Part shown: one piece after another, positions 9,134 to 17,440 of the stretch | How positions within the stretch are numbered: the stretch's first letter is position 1 | How the letters are laid out: each line of letters starts with the position of its first letter | NCBI GenBank assembly: GCA_964494625.1 | Contig: CAZBRT010000001.1 | Coordinates: 620,001 to 684,000, forward strand | DNA length: 64,000 nt | From: UBA2784 sp964494625 | Lineage (GTDB): Bacteria > Pseudomonadota > Alphaproteobacteria > Micropepsales > Micropepsaceae | Direction of reading: 5' to 3' | The notes under the pieces: generated by a model | What the model saw: only the letters and a program-made list of their open reading frames with translations | What the model was told of the DNA's origin: nothing | The model's database searches: none | Translations under genes and position numbers: made by a program

Positions 9134-9643
9134 TCAGCGTGCCTCGGCCTTGAGCTGGCGGGCGCGGGTAAGGATCGCGTTCTCGATCTTGATGGTGGTC
9201 TGGGGGTCCACCATCGAATCAACCCACTGGCCGTTCTGCAATGTCTGGCGGAAGGCGCTGACGCGCAGCGCATCGGCGCGCAGCTCGCGGTCGAGGATAT
9301 AGACCGACACCTTCAGGCGTTCGCCAGCTGCCGACGGCGGTGCATACCAGTCGGTCAGGATCACGCCGCCGATCGGATCGGCAGAGGCCAGCGGCATGAA
9401 GGAGAGCGTGTCGAGCGAGGCGCGCCACAGATAGGCATTCACGCCAAGGTCGGGTGTCGCGTCACCGCTGCTGAAAGGATTGAGGCTGTCGAGGAGGCTC
9501 GTGCCTTCCGTGGTGTTTTGATCGTCGGGATAGGTCGTATCCGCGTCGCTGCCCGTCGAGCCGCAGGCCGACAGGGAAAGACCAAGGCCGATCACCAGAG
9601 CAGCAAGATTTGCAGCACCGGGAAGACGCATCATCAGGGTCAT
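9134..9643 (-). CDS. DUF3576 domain-containing lipoprotein
   Basis: Predicted lipoprotein of 169 aa from the ATG at 9643. The signal sequence MTLMMRLPGAANLAALVIGL continues to a lipobox LSAC-G, so the mature protein should be anchored through Cys and probably reaches the outer membrane. The mature part (LGVNAYLWRASLDTLSFMPL, then DPIGGVILTDWYAPPS, and a C-terminal RQLKAEAR) matches the DUF3576 family, conserved in alphaproteobacteria next to leuS. Its function is not known; the position suggests a link with envelope biogenesis. A four-copy 13-bp tandem repeat lies just upstream of the start. Confidence 0.86.
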   Translation of the reverse strand: MTLMMRLPGAANLAALVIGLGLSLSACGSTGSDADTTYPDDQNTTEGTSLLDSLNPFSSGDATPDLGVNAYLWRASLDTLSFMPLASADPIGGVILTDWYAPPSAAGERLKVSVYILDRELRADALRVSAFRQTLQNGQWVDSMVDPQTTIKIENAILTRARQLKAEAR

Positions 9644-9678
9644 GTCAGGCAGATCCTTTTCTCTCAACAGCCACACGT

Positions 9679-9730
9679 GGCCGACCATCTGGGCCGACCA
9701 TCTGGGCCGACCATCTGGGCCGACCATCAG
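9679..9730. repeat. Tandem repeat, 4 x 13 bp
   Basis: Four adjoining copies of GGCCGACCATCTG; the last copy differs by one base (CAG for CTG). It lies 36 bp upstream of the DUF3576 lipoprotein start codon, in the region expected to hold its promoter or leader. Copy-number variation here could change promoter spacing. Confidence 0.9.
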
Positions 9731-10274
9731 GTCCGTTAGCCCGGACGGGCGGCACTGGCAGCCACGCGAGGGGAGGGTTTAGCCCAGGAAAGCGGTAAAA
9801 CGCAAAGCTCAGATGCGGATTCTGTCACTGATTTCATGCGGTTTTTTGCAGTTAGGGGGCCGTTCCATGCTTCCCCCCTTGGTGCCCTGGTCCCTTCCCG
9901 GCCCCCGTCCCCCTCACGCGGACCAGGGGCGCGGACGAAGGGGACGCGTGCGCCATCCACCCCCTCATCTGCACAAGACGGGATTCGGGGGTGCGTGGGC
10001 CCCGCCTTCATGACAGTCAGGCGACGCTTTGGCTGCGCTTTGGCGACATTCCCCCGACAGAACCGCAACAGAATCGGGATGAATGTGACGGTTTCGATTC
10101 AATCACGGCCCCTTTGTGGCGGCATGGGCACAAGCGGCAAACAGGCTCCGACCATCACAGTTTCGCGGTTGAAGCGCGTCGCGCCAGCCCCGATACGCGG
10201 GTCCGCGCATCCACGAAAAAGCGCTCCGTTGACCGGCGTAACGCACGCCATCTGCCACAAGAGGAAGACATCCC
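9731..10274. other. Intergenic region before the porin, no gene supported
   Basis: About 540 bp between the divergent DUF3576 and porin genes. Reading frames here have no family resemblance and run through low-complexity CCCC/GGGG sequence. The only structure I note is a direct repeat ACAGAA-N5-ACAGAA at 10057-10073 (11-bp period), which could be a response-regulator site, and a GAGGAAG ribosome-binding site just before the porin start. Confidence 0.5.
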
Positions 10275-11432
10275 ATGAAGAACCGGCTCCTTGCCAGCGC
10301 CGCCCTGATCGCCCTCGCCGCCGCCTCTGCAGGCGCTGCTGAAAAGGTGAAAATCTCGGTGGGCGGCTACATGAACGCCACCGCATTCAATGCTTCGCAG
10401 GACACGACGGGCTTCGGCGCCAATTCGTCGCTGCGTGAGATCGGCTTCACCACCGAGGGCGAGATCCACTTCAAGGGCAAGACCGCGCTTGAAGACGGTA
10501 CCGAAGTCGGTATGCGCGTCGAACTCGAGATCGAAGCCGACAATGCGTCGGGCGGTGTCTCGGCGAACAACGACATCGTTGACGAAGTCTATGTCTATGT
10601 GCAGAGCAACTGGGGCCGCGTCGAGTTCGGCCAGCAGGATGGCGTTGCCGACCAGATGGGCGTGTTTGCCCCGAACGTGTTCAAGACCACCAAGGTCGAT
10701 GACGCGGAAACCTTCTTCGTCCAGGACAACAGCGCGAACCCCTACCGCCCCAACTCGCTGCGCCTGCGCACCGACCTTTTCGTGTCGGACGACAATGTGA
10801 AGCTCATCTACTTCACACCGCGCTTCTCGGGCTTCCAGTTCGGCATTTCCTACATGCCGGAGCCCACCAAGAACTTCACCGGCTTTGCCACGCGCAAGGA
10901 CAATGATTCGAACCAGCAGGCCGACATCTGGGAGCTTGGTGCAAGCTTCAAGGACTCGATCGGCGTGGTCGATGTGAATGCGTCGCTTGTCTATCTGACC
11001 GGCACGAACGAAGCGCCGTCGGCTGCCAACCGCGATGACCTCACGGAGTGGGGCTTCGGCGCGACCTTCGGTTATGAGGACTTCACGTTCGGCGGCTCCT
11101 ACCGCGCCTCGAATGCGCGCGGCGGTTCGTCACTCACGACGGTCCTGACGGCGGGCAGCGACACGGAGATCTGGTCGATCGGCGGTACCTACAAGTCGGG
11201 CGACTGGACGTTCGGCCTGCAGTATGTCGACGGCGTGACCGAGCTTGATACGCTTGGCAACGAGCAGGATGGCCAGGGCTTTGAAGCCGCCTTCAAGTAC
11301 ACGATCAGCGACGGCATCGCGATCGGCGCGGGTTACCAGACCTATACGTATGAGAGCGACCTCTCGGCGCTGGCGTCGGGCGGCGACCTTGAAGCCGACA
11401 TCCTCTACACGAACTTCGAGCTTGAGATGTAA
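10275..11432 (+). CDS. Outer-membrane porin (Porin_4 type)
   Basis: Outer-membrane beta-barrel of 385 aa for passive uptake of small solutes. A clear signal peptide, MKNRLLASAALIALAAASAGAA, precedes the first strand KVKISVGGYMNATAFN. Alternating amphipathic strands run to the end, with recurring porin elements such as WGRVEFGQQDGVADQM (the start of the constriction loop) and IGAGYQTYTYES. The last residues LYTNFELEM supply a terminal strand. RBS GAGGAAG stands 7 nt before the ATG. It is a single-gene unit closed by a strong terminator. Solute selectivity cannot be read from the sequence. Confidence 0.9.
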   Translation: MKNRLLASAALIALAAASAGAAEKVKISVGGYMNATAFNASQDTTGFGANSSLREIGFTTEGEIHFKGKTALEDGTEVGMRVELEIEADNASGGVSANNDIVDEVYVYVQSNWGRVEFGQQDGVADQMGVFAPNVFKTTKVDDAETFFVQDNSANPYRPNSLRLRTDLFVSDDNVKLIYFTPRFSGFQFGISYMPEPTKNFTGFATRKDNDSNQQADIWELGASFKDSIGVVDVNASLVYLTGTNEAPSAANRDDLTEWGFGATFGYEDFTFGGSYRASNARGGSSLTTVLTAGSDTEIWSIGGTYKSGDWTFGLQYVDGVTELDTLGNEQDGQGFEAAFKYTISDGIAIGAGYQTYTYESDLSALASGGDLEADILYTNFELEM

Positions 11433-11464
11433 TCGTAACCTCCCCAAGAGGTGTTGCGTACGGG

Positions 11465-11493
11465 AAGGGCGGGGCCAGTCGGCTCCGCCCTTT
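11465..11493 (+). terminator. Rho-independent terminator after the porin gene
   Basis: Hairpin with arms AAGGGCGGGGCC and GGCTCCGCCCTTT around the loop AGTC, ending in TTTCTGT. It lies 32 bp after the porin stop codon. Confidence 0.85.
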
Positions 11494-11515
11494 CTGTGTT
11501 TGGGGGGTGGTACCA

Positions 11516-11686
11516 ACCTCTTTTGCCTCCCCTTATCCATAAGGGGTGAGCGCAGCGTAAAGGGTTTGCAGGAGCGTAGCGACGGCAAGTCCGGTGGGGT
11601 TGCGGGAAGCTGTATTGCGGTCGCCAAGGGTGCCCCCCCCCGTTTGCAATCGCAAACGTGCCTCCCCCGAGCGGGGAGGCGCAAGG
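11516..11686 (-). repeat. Intergenic palindromic repeat, family A, copy 3 (diverged)
   Basis: Same module order as the copies at 1880 and 6079: GCCTCCCC...GGGGAGGC, then CGTTTGC-GATT-GCAAACG, a G/C-rich pair (CCGGTGGGG with CCCCACC-like partner), and a terminal CCCCTTA-TCCA-TAAGGGG hairpin. It holds a run of nine C at 11633-11641. It fills the gap between the porin terminator and the SDR gene. Confidence 0.7.
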
Positions 11687-11733
11687 AATGCTGAAGTCAT
11701 GCTATGGTCCGTCATCAACAAAGGGCACACATC

Positions 11734-12528
11734 ATGGCATCCAAAAAACGCGGGGCGGGGCAGACCGCCGTCATTACAGGGGCGTCGGGCGGAATAGGGC
11801 TTGAGCTTGCCGCGTGCTTTGCTGCGGACGGCTATGATCTCGTGCTCGTGGCACGCTCGGCCGATGCGCTGACCAAGGCCGCGGCTGATCTTTCCAAAAC
11901 GCATGGCGTCAAAGCCATCGCCTTGCCCATGGACCTTGGCAAGCCGGGGGCGGCGGCAAAGCTCAAAGCTGATCTCGCCACCAAGGGGCTTGCCACAGAT
12001 GTGCTCGTCAACAATGCAGGCTTCGGCATGATCGGTCCCTTTGCGGAAGCCGACGAGGCGCGGCTGATGCAGCTTGTCGATCTCAATGTGCGGGCGCTCA
12101 CCGAACTCACGCGCACGTTCCTGCCCGCCATGGTCAAAGCCAGGCGCGGCGGCGTGATGAACATCGCCTCGAGTGCCGCCTTCATGCCCGGCCCCTTCAT
12201 GGCGGCTTATTATGCCAGCAAGGCCTATGTGCTTTCGCTCACCGAAGCGCTGTGGGAAGAGGTGCGCGGCACAGGCGTGCGCATGACCGCCATCTGCCCC
12301 GGTCCGGTCGCCACGGGCTTTCAGGATGCCGCCAAGATGCAGGATGCAAAGCTCCTCAAGATGGCCAGGCCGATGAGCGCCAAGAGATGCGCGCAAATCT
12401 CCTATCGTGCCTTCCTGCAGGGCAAGCGGGTCGAGATTCCCGGCATGATGACCAAGATGATGGTGGGCAGCATGAAGCTGACGCCATCCGGCATGGGCCT
12501 CAAGCTTGTGCGCAGCCTGCAAAGCTGA
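11734..12528 (+). CDS. SDR-family NAD(P)-dependent oxidoreductase
   Basis: Classical short-chain dehydrogenase/reductase of 264 aa; substrate unknown. The coenzyme motif TGASGGIG is near residue 13, NNAG near 92, the catalytic Ser in NIASSAAF near 146, and YYASK (catalytic Tyr/Lys) near 159. The branch resembles DltE/YqjQ-like SDRs with a short basic N-terminus (MASKKRG). ATG 11734 is preferred over an in-frame ATG at 11704 because AAAGGG stands about 8 nt upstream. A second SDR gene follows 39 bp downstream on the same strand, so the two probably form an operon. Confidence 0.9.
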   Translation: MASKKRGAGQTAVITGASGGIGLELAACFAADGYDLVLVARSADALTKAAADLSKTHGVKAIALPMDLGKPGAAAKLKADLATKGLATDVLVNNAGFGMIGPFAEADEARLMQLVDLNVRALTELTRTFLPAMVKARRGGVMNIASSAAFMPGPFMAAYYASKAYVLSLTEALWEEVRGTGVRMTAICPGPVATGFQDAAKMQDAKLLKMARPMSAKRCAQISYRAFLQGKRVEIPGMMTKMMVGSMKLTPSGMGLKLVRSLQS

Positions 12529-12567
12529 TCCGATAGGAGCCATGAGGAAACTTCGCTGATGGAGTGA

Positions 12568-13359
12568 ATGATGGCTGGCCGCATGCAGGGGAAGATCGCG
12601 CTGGTTTCGGGCGGCGCGCAGGGTCTGGGGGAGGCGATGTCGCGCCTTTTTGCCGAAGAAGGCGGGCGCGTTGCCATCACCGACCTCAACGAGGCGGGCG
12701 CGGCCAAGGTTGCCGCCAGCATCAATGCGGCTCACGCGGGTGCAGCCATTGCGCTCAAGCATGACGTCACCGAGCCCCAAGGCTGGCAAGACGTGCTGGC
12801 CGCCACCGACAAGGCCTTTGGCGGGCTGCATGTGCTGGTCAATAATGCCGGGATCGGGCTTTCAAAATCGGTCGAGGACATTTCTGTCGAGGAATGGCGC
12901 AAGGTCCATGCGATCGATCTCGACGGCGTGTTTTACGGCTGCAAATTTGCGATCCCCCTGATGGCGCGCACAGTCAAGGCGACCGGCAAAGGCGGCTCGA
13001 TCATCAATATCTCGTCGATCTCGGGCATCATCGCGGGCCACAACATGGCGGCCTATAATTCGGCGAAGGCGGCGGTCAGGCATCTGTCAAAGTCGGTGGC
13101 GCTGCATTGTGCGCGGCGCGGCTACGGCATCCGGTCGAACTCGATCCATCCGGTCTTCATCGCAACGCCCATCCTTGACGGGCTGGTGTCGCATCTGGGC
13201 AAGGATGAGGCCTATGCCAAGCTTGGCCGGCAGGTGCCGCTTGGCCATATCGGCGAACCGAAGGATGTCGCCTATGCGGCGCTTTATCTCGCGTCGGATG
13301 AATCCAAATTCGTCACCGGCGCCGAACTGAAAGTCGACGGCGGCATCAGCGCGATGTAG
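12568..13359 (+). CDS. SDR-family oxidoreductase (hydroxysteroid/cyclohexanol dehydrogenase-like)
   Basis: Short-chain dehydrogenase/reductase of 263 aa. The coenzyme loop reads SGGAQGLG, with Ser replacing the usual first Thr of TGxxxGxG. NNAG occurs near residue 92, SSISG in the catalytic-Ser region, and YNSAK holds the catalytic Tyr and Lys. The C-terminal FVTGAELKVDGGISAM matches the SDR group that includes 3-alpha/3-beta-hydroxysteroid and cyclohexanol dehydrogenases, although the actual alcohol or ketone is not known. The start is ambiguous between ATG 12568 and 12571. It follows the other SDR gene. Confidence 0.9.
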   Translation: MMAGRMQGKIALVSGGAQGLGEAMSRLFAEEGGRVAITDLNEAGAAKVAASINAAHAGAAIALKHDVTEPQGWQDVLAATDKAFGGLHVLVNNAGIGLSKSVEDISVEEWRKVHAIDLDGVFYGCKFAIPLMARTVKATGKGGSIINISSISGIIAGHNMAAYNSAKAAVRHLSKSVALHCARRGYGIRSNSIHPVFIATPILDGLVSHLGKDEAYAKLGRQVPLGHIGEPKDVAYAALYLASDESKFVTGAELKVDGGISAM

Positions 13360-13363
13360 GCGC

Positions 13364-13795
13364 TCAGATGCGCTTGCGCACGACCGCCTGCATCATCAAC
13401 ACGCGCGCGCCCGGTGCGCCGAGGCTCTGGTCGGTTGCGGCCTGAAGGCGGGCGGCAAGTGAATCAATATCGGCCTGCCGGTCGGTGCGCAGCATGGTCT
13501 GGCCATAAAGGCTGAGCGTGCGCAGCCAGACATCGCGCAGGCGCGGCAGGATTTCTTCGGCCTTCGCGCGCAGATCGGCGTCCGGCACGTCGATGCCGAA
13601 CTCGACGACAAAGATGCCCCGCACGCGGTTGCGCTCGATGACCGAAATGGCAAAGGGCGGCACCATCACGTAGGACTCGGCGGTCGTGAATTTGCGTGGC
13701 GCGCGGGTCGTTTCACCGCCGCCCGCCGCAAGGGCGGGAACCGTGTTCGCCGCAACGATCAAGGCGGCAAGCATCATGCGGAAGGACCGGATCAT
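13364..13795 (-). CDS. FliL-like secreted protein
   Basis: 143-aa protein with a signal peptide (MIRSFRMMLAALIVAANTVPALA) and a periplasmic domain resembling the C-terminal domain of FliL: a strand, an acidic helix (EEILPRLRDVWLRTLSLYGQ), then LRTDRQADIDSLAARLQAAT and a final strand RVLMMQAVVRKRI. FliL assists the flagellar stator, but no flagellar genes are near and the N-terminal membrane anchor of true FliL looks cleavable here. It is convergent with the SDR gene, with stops 4 bp apart. Assignment to FliL is by pattern only. Confidence 0.6.
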   Translation of the reverse strand: MIRSFRMMLAALIVAANTVPALAAGGGETTRAPRKFTTAESYVMVPPFAISVIERNRVRGIFVVEFGIDVPDADLRAKAEEILPRLRDVWLRTLSLYGQTMLRTDRQADIDSLAARLQAATDQSLGAPGARVLMMQAVVRKRI

Positions 13796-13914
13796 GCGGT
13801 CATCATCGCCTGAGCCCCGTCAAGAAAGCGTTGCCAATTCGCCATGCCCGGCCGAGGCATCGCCGGGGTCAGCGAGGCAATAAACCTATTATTTTCAATG
13901 AGTTCCGGGGGAAT

Positions 13915-13990
13915 TGGTGGAGCTGAGCGGAATCGAACCGCTGACCTCCTCATTGCGAACGAGGCGCTCTCCCAACTGAGCTACAGCCCC
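13915..13990 (-). tRNA. tRNA-Ala (anticodon CGC)
   Basis: 76-nt cloverleaf on the minus strand with acceptor GGGGCTG pairing CAGCTCC, a D-arm with AGCTCAGTTGGGAGAGC, an anticodon stem CCTCG/TGAGG around the loop TTCGCAA (anticodon CGC, codon GCG), a T-arm with GGTTCGATTCC, and an encoded CCA. GCG is a frequent codon in this GC-rich DNA. Confidence 0.95.
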
Positions 13991-14166
13991 AATCCGCCCG
14001 GCGGAACGCGGTTTCTATGCGCGGTGGAGCACAAGGTCAAGGCACAGGCCGTGCCTGCATCTCTGGGCGGCCAAATGGCCTGTTGCCCCGTCCGCAGGCG
14101 GCTTCTAGAAACCAGACACATCCCGATTCCGGCCCGCGCCCTTCCCCGAAGGAAGCTGACACGCCC

Positions 14167-14469
14167 ATGAACCATCCGCTCTATCCGATATTCTGGGCAG
14201 CCGACGCCATTCTGGGCGTCATCATCGTCGTCATCATCATCGATGTGGTGATGAGCTGGCTTCTGGCGTTCGGCGTCGTCAATCTGCGCAACCAGCTTGT
14301 CTATTCGATCAACATGATCACGGACCGGATCCTTTCGCCGTTGTTGCGGCCGATCCGGCGCCTATTGCCTTCGGTCAGCGGGCTTGATTTTGCACCCCTG
14401 GCGCTTCTTCTGATCATCTATGTGCTTCGCATGTATCTCTGGCAGCTCTTTGCCTGGATCGTCACGTGA
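14167..14469 (+). CDS. YggT-family membrane protein
   Basis: Integral membrane protein of 100 aa with two hydrophobic segments separated by the family signature (NPLLRPIRR-like, here SPLLRPIRRLLPS). YggT proteins are linked by context and genetics to membrane homeostasis and, in some bacteria, cell division. ATG 14167 was chosen since the reading frame upstream is not conserved. It is followed after 3 bp by the YggU/DUF167 gene, an association widely conserved in Proteobacteria. Confidence 0.9.
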   Translation: MNHPLYPIFWAADAILGVIIVVIIIDVVMSWLLAFGVVNLRNQLVYSINMITDRILSPLLRPIRRLLPSVSGLDFAPLALLLIIYVLRMYLWQLFAWIVT

Positions 14470-14472
14470 CTG

Positions 14473-14790
14473 ATGGGACCCGCGCGCATCGTTGATGGCG
14501 GCATCATGCTGATGGTGCGCGCGATGCCGGGTGCACGGCGCGATGGCGTCGGCGGTGTGCGGGCGGATGCGGGCGGACAAGAAATGCTCGAGGTGCGCGT
14601 GACGGCCCCGCCCGAAGACGGCAGGGCAAACGATGCCATCATCGCCATGCTTGCCCGGGCCTTTGGCGTTGCGCGGCGCGATGTCGGGCTTGAGGCGGGC
14701 GACATTGCACGCGTCAAGCGGTTCATGATTTCAGGCGAGGGCCGGCTTCTTCTGGCACGGGCAGACGAACTATCAAAGGGCAAGGCATGA
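14473..14790 (+). CDS. DUF167/YggU (UPF0235) family protein
   Basis: Small protein of 105 aa with the family core: VRAMPGARRDGVGGV, then VRVTAPPEDGRANDAIIAML (first 20 residues), and VGLEAGDIARVKRF. The fold is a single alpha/beta domain of unknown function. The last codons overlap the folD start as ATGA (14787-14790), so translation is probably coupled. Confidence 0.9.
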   Translation: MGPARIVDGGIMLMVRAMPGARRDGVGGVRADAGGQEMLEVRVTAPPEDGRANDAIIAMLARAFGVARRDVGLEAGDIARVKRFMISGEGRLLLARADELSKGKA

Positions 14791-15701
14791 GTGCCAGACT
14801 GATCGACGGAAAGGCTTTTGCGGCGGGATTGCGCGCGCGCCTTGGCGCTGCCGCCGCGACGCTCAAGGCGGCGCATGGGCTTGTGCCGGGCCTTGCGGTC
14901 GTTCTGGTGGGGCAGGACCCCGCCAGCGAAGTCTATGTGCGCAACAAGGGCATTGCCGCGCGCGAGGTCGGCTTTCATGCACTCGAATTCCGCCTGCCGG
15001 AAAGTGCCAGCGAGGCCGACGTGCTTTCGCGGGTGCGTGCCCTCAACGATGATCCCGACGTGCACGGCATCCTTGTGCAGTTTCCGGTACCAGCCCAGGT
15101 GCGGCAGGAAGCCATCCTGGACGCGCTGAAGCCCGAAAAGGACGTGGACGGCCTCACCCCCACCAATGCGGGGCTTCTGGTCTCGGGCCGTCAGGGGCTT
15201 GTCTCGTGCACGCCGCAGGGTTCGATGATGCTGATCGGCGATGTGTGCGCGGATATCTCCGGTCTTCATGCCGTTGTGGTGGGGCGGTCGATCCTTGTCG
15301 GCAAGCCGATGGCAACACTTCTCACCAACGCGAATGCGACGGTAACGCTGGCGCATTCGCGCACGCGCGACCTTGCCGGTATATGCCGCAGCGCAGACAT
15401 TCTGGTCGCGGCGGTCGGCCGTCCCGAGATGGTGCGGGGCACATGGATCAAGCAAGGTGCCATCGTGATTGATGTCGGCATGAACCGCATCGCGCTGCCC
15501 GATGGCAAGACGCGGCTCACGGGCGATGTGGTGTTTGGCGAGGCCAAAGAGATTGCCGGCGCGATCACGCCGGTTCCCGGCGGCGTCGGGCCGATGACCA
15601 TCGCCTGCCTTCTGCGCAATACGCTGATTGCCGCCTGCCGCCAGAAGCGGGTGGCGGTGCCCGACGCGCTTCAGGCTGGCCCCGGTCCGACCGTCACCTG
15701 A
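14787..15701 (+). CDS. folD: Bifunctional methylenetetrahydrofolate dehydrogenase/cyclohydrolase
   Basis: Interconverts 5,10-methylene-, 5,10-methenyl- and 10-formyl-tetrahydrofolate, supplying one-carbon units for purines and formyl-Met. It is 304 aa, the usual length. Family signatures are EVYVRNKGIAAREVGFHA (catalytic Tyr and Lys: Y, then K in the segment), VHGILVQFPVPAQV, PEKDVDGLTPTNAG, VVVGRSILVGKPMA (NADP binding) and the closing TPVPGGVGPMTIACLLRNT. The 3' end overlaps the convergent CBS-BON gene by 31 bp. Confidence 0.97.
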   Translation: MSARLIDGKAFAAGLRARLGAAAATLKAAHGLVPGLAVVLVGQDPASEVYVRNKGIAAREVGFHALEFRLPESASEADVLSRVRALNDDPDVHGILVQFPVPAQVRQEAILDALKPEKDVDGLTPTNAGLLVSGRQGLVSCTPQGSMMLIGDVCADISGLHAVVVGRSILVGKPMATLLTNANATVTLAHSRTRDLAGICRSADILVAAVGRPEMVRGTWIKQGAIVIDVGMNRIALPDGKTRLTGDVVFGEAKEIAGAITPVPGGVGPMTIACLLRNTLIAACRQKRVAVPDALQAGPGPTVT

Positions 15702-16357
15702 TCGTCAACCGCCGTCACGCCCGGCATGTTTTCAACAAGTGCGCGCAAGGCCTGATGCTGGCCCTCGGCGCTCACACGCCCGCTCATCCGCGCCGTGCCG
15801 CCCTCGACGACCAGCACGATCTGGGCCTGATCGATCCAGGCTGCGCGCGCCATGGCGGCGCGGATCGCCGCAGCGATTTCTGCGTCAGCGCGGGCGGTGG
15901 GTGCAGTCTGGCGCGCGGGCGCTGCGATCAAGGCTTTCAGGAGGTCGCGTCTTGACACCACGCCGACAAGGCGGCCGTCGCGCAGCACCGGCAGGCGCTT
16001 GACCGACAGATGATCAAGCAGTTCGGCGATGCGTGCGATGCTTGCCGTCTCTTCGATCGCAACCACCGAGCGGCTCATCGCCTCGCGGACAAAGCGCCCG
16101 TGCGCGCGGGCATAGTCAGCTGCCAGAGTTCCGTCGCTGGTGAACAGGCGGAGCCACCAGGATGGCCGCTTGTCGGCGCCGAACTCTGCGCGGCGCATCA
16201 GGTCGCCCTGGGTGATCATGCCTATCAGCGCGCCGGCGCCGTCAACGACCGGCAGTCCGGAGACGCGGCGGTCCAGCATGATGCGGGCAGCTTCGACGAT
16301 TGTCGCCTCAGGACCGACGACAGCCACGTCCGTGCTCATGACGTCTTTTGCGAACAT
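15671..16357 (-). CDS. CBS-domain protein with C-terminal BON domain
   Basis: Cytoplasmic protein of 228 aa with two CBS motifs at about residues 1-60 (DVMSTDVAVVGPEATIVEAA) and 90-150 (REAMSRSVVAIEETASIARI), a pair that usually binds adenosyl ligands, followed by a BON domain at 160-225 (IDQAQIVLVVEGGTARMSGR, ending with AVDDQVTV). This CBS-BON architecture is common in alphaproteobacteria. It is 12 bp downstream of terC on the same strand, so they are probably cotranscribed. A role in ion or energy sensing of the TerC transporter would be an inference. Confidence 0.9.
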   Translation of the reverse strand: MFAKDVMSTDVAVVGPEATIVEAARIMLDRRVSGLPVVDGAGALIGMITQGDLMRRAEFGADKRPSWWLRLFTSDGTLAADYARAHGRFVREAMSRSVVAIEETASIARIAELLDHLSVKRLPVLRDGRLVGVVSRRDLLKALIAAPARQTAPTARADAEIAAAIRAAMARAAWIDQAQIVLVVEGGTARMSGRVSAEGQHQALRALVENMPGVTAVDDQVTVGPGPA

Positions 16358-16369
16358 TGGCGCGCTCCC

Positions 16370-17440
16370 TCAGTGCCTGACCGTGATTGCTGCCGGCTTG
16401 TCTCCACGCGTCTTCCAGAGCGAGAAGAGTACGCCGCCGCCGAGAAGGGCAAATGTGATCCCCAGCGAGAACTCGGTCGGCACCTTGCCCATGGGGAAAA
16501 GATCGCCGAGGAAAATCTTCGACCCGATGAAGATGAGGACGAGGGCCAGAGCGTATTTCAGGTAGTGGAAGCGGTGCACCATCGCCGACAGCGTGAAGTA
16601 AAGCGCGCGCAGGCCGATGATGGCAAAGATGTTTGACGTATAGACGATGAAGGGCTCCTGCGTGATCAGGAAAATGGCGGGCACCGAGTCGAGCGCAAAG
16701 ACAACATCCGCAAGCTCGACCATTACCAGACACAGGAACAAAGGCGTTGCATAACGCACCAGCTTGCCGGTTGCCGGGTCCGGCTCGCGCACGAAGAAAT
16801 GCTCGCCGCGCAGGCCGTCGGTCACGCGCATGTGGCCACGGAGCCAGCGGATGACGCCATTCTCCTTCATTTCAGCGTCACCGCCTGCCGTCCACAGGAG
16901 CTTGATGCCGGTCAGGATCAGGAAGACGGCGAAGAGATAGAGGATCCACGATACGTTGGCGATCAGGGCGGCACCCAGCCCGATCATCACCGCGCGCAGG
17001 ACGATTACGCCGATGATGCCCCAGAACAGCACGCGGTGCTGATGGATGCGCGGGACGGCAAACCAGGTGAAGATGAGCCCGATGACGAAAACGTTGTCGA
17101 GCGCCAGTGTGTATTCGACGATGTATCCGGTGAGATAGAGCTCGACAGCCTGCCAGGCGCGTTCTGTGTCACTGCCTGCGCCCGTGATGTTGGCGTCGAT
17201 TGATCCTGCAGGTGCGGGTCCGTTGTAGAGCCAGAAGACAATTCCGGCGAAGGCGAGCGCAATGAAGACATAAAGCGCCGACATCGCCATCGACTCGCGG
17301 AAGCTCACCTCATGTGCGTGGCGGTGAAGCACGCCCAGATCGAGGACCATGATCAGGAGGATCAAGGCGATGAAGCCGGTCCATGCCCAGACGGGCATGC
17401 CCAACCAGATGTCGGTGAAGAAGGGAAGGATCGCGTCCAT
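16370..17440 (-). CDS. TerC-family membrane protein
   Basis: Integral membrane protein of 356 aa with about nine hydrophobic segments. TerC/Alx relatives act in metal (Mn) export or in metal loading of exported proteins and in tellurite resistance; which applies here cannot be seen. Family signs are EYTLALDNVFVIGLIFTWFA, HRVLFWGIIGVIVLRAVMIG and VVFALDSVPAIFLITQEPFI, where the acidic residues of the paired repeat motif (ALDN, ALDS) are intact. ATG 17440 gives MDAILPFFTDIW. I looked for a yybP-ykoY manganese riboswitch upstream and did not find its conserved core. Confidence 0.93.
   Translation of the reverse strand: MDAILPFFTDIWLGMPVWAWTGFIALILLIMVLDLGVLHRHAHEVSFRESMAMSALYVFIALAFAGIVFWLYNGPAPAGSIDANITGAGSDTERAWQAVELYLTGYIVEYTLALDNVFVIGLIFTWFAVPRIHQHRVLFWGIIGVIVLRAVMIGLGAALIANVSWILYLFAVFLILTGIKLLWTAGGDAEMKENGVIRWLRGHMRVTDGLRGEHFFVREPDPATGKLVRYATPLFLCLVMVELADVVFALDSVPAIFLITQEPFIVYTSNIFAIIGLRALYFTLSAMVHRFHYLKYALALVLIFIGSKIFLGDLFPMGKVPTEFSLGITFALLGGGVLFSLWKTRGDKPAAITVRH

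Noticed and set aside
11632..11641. Nine-C run as a phase-variation site
   Set aside because: It lies in a family A repeat without a reading frame or promoter to switch, unlike the G run at doxX.
11533..12831. 432-codon open frame on the minus strand
   Set aside because: Antisense to the SDR gene at 11734 and extending into the repeat; no signature.
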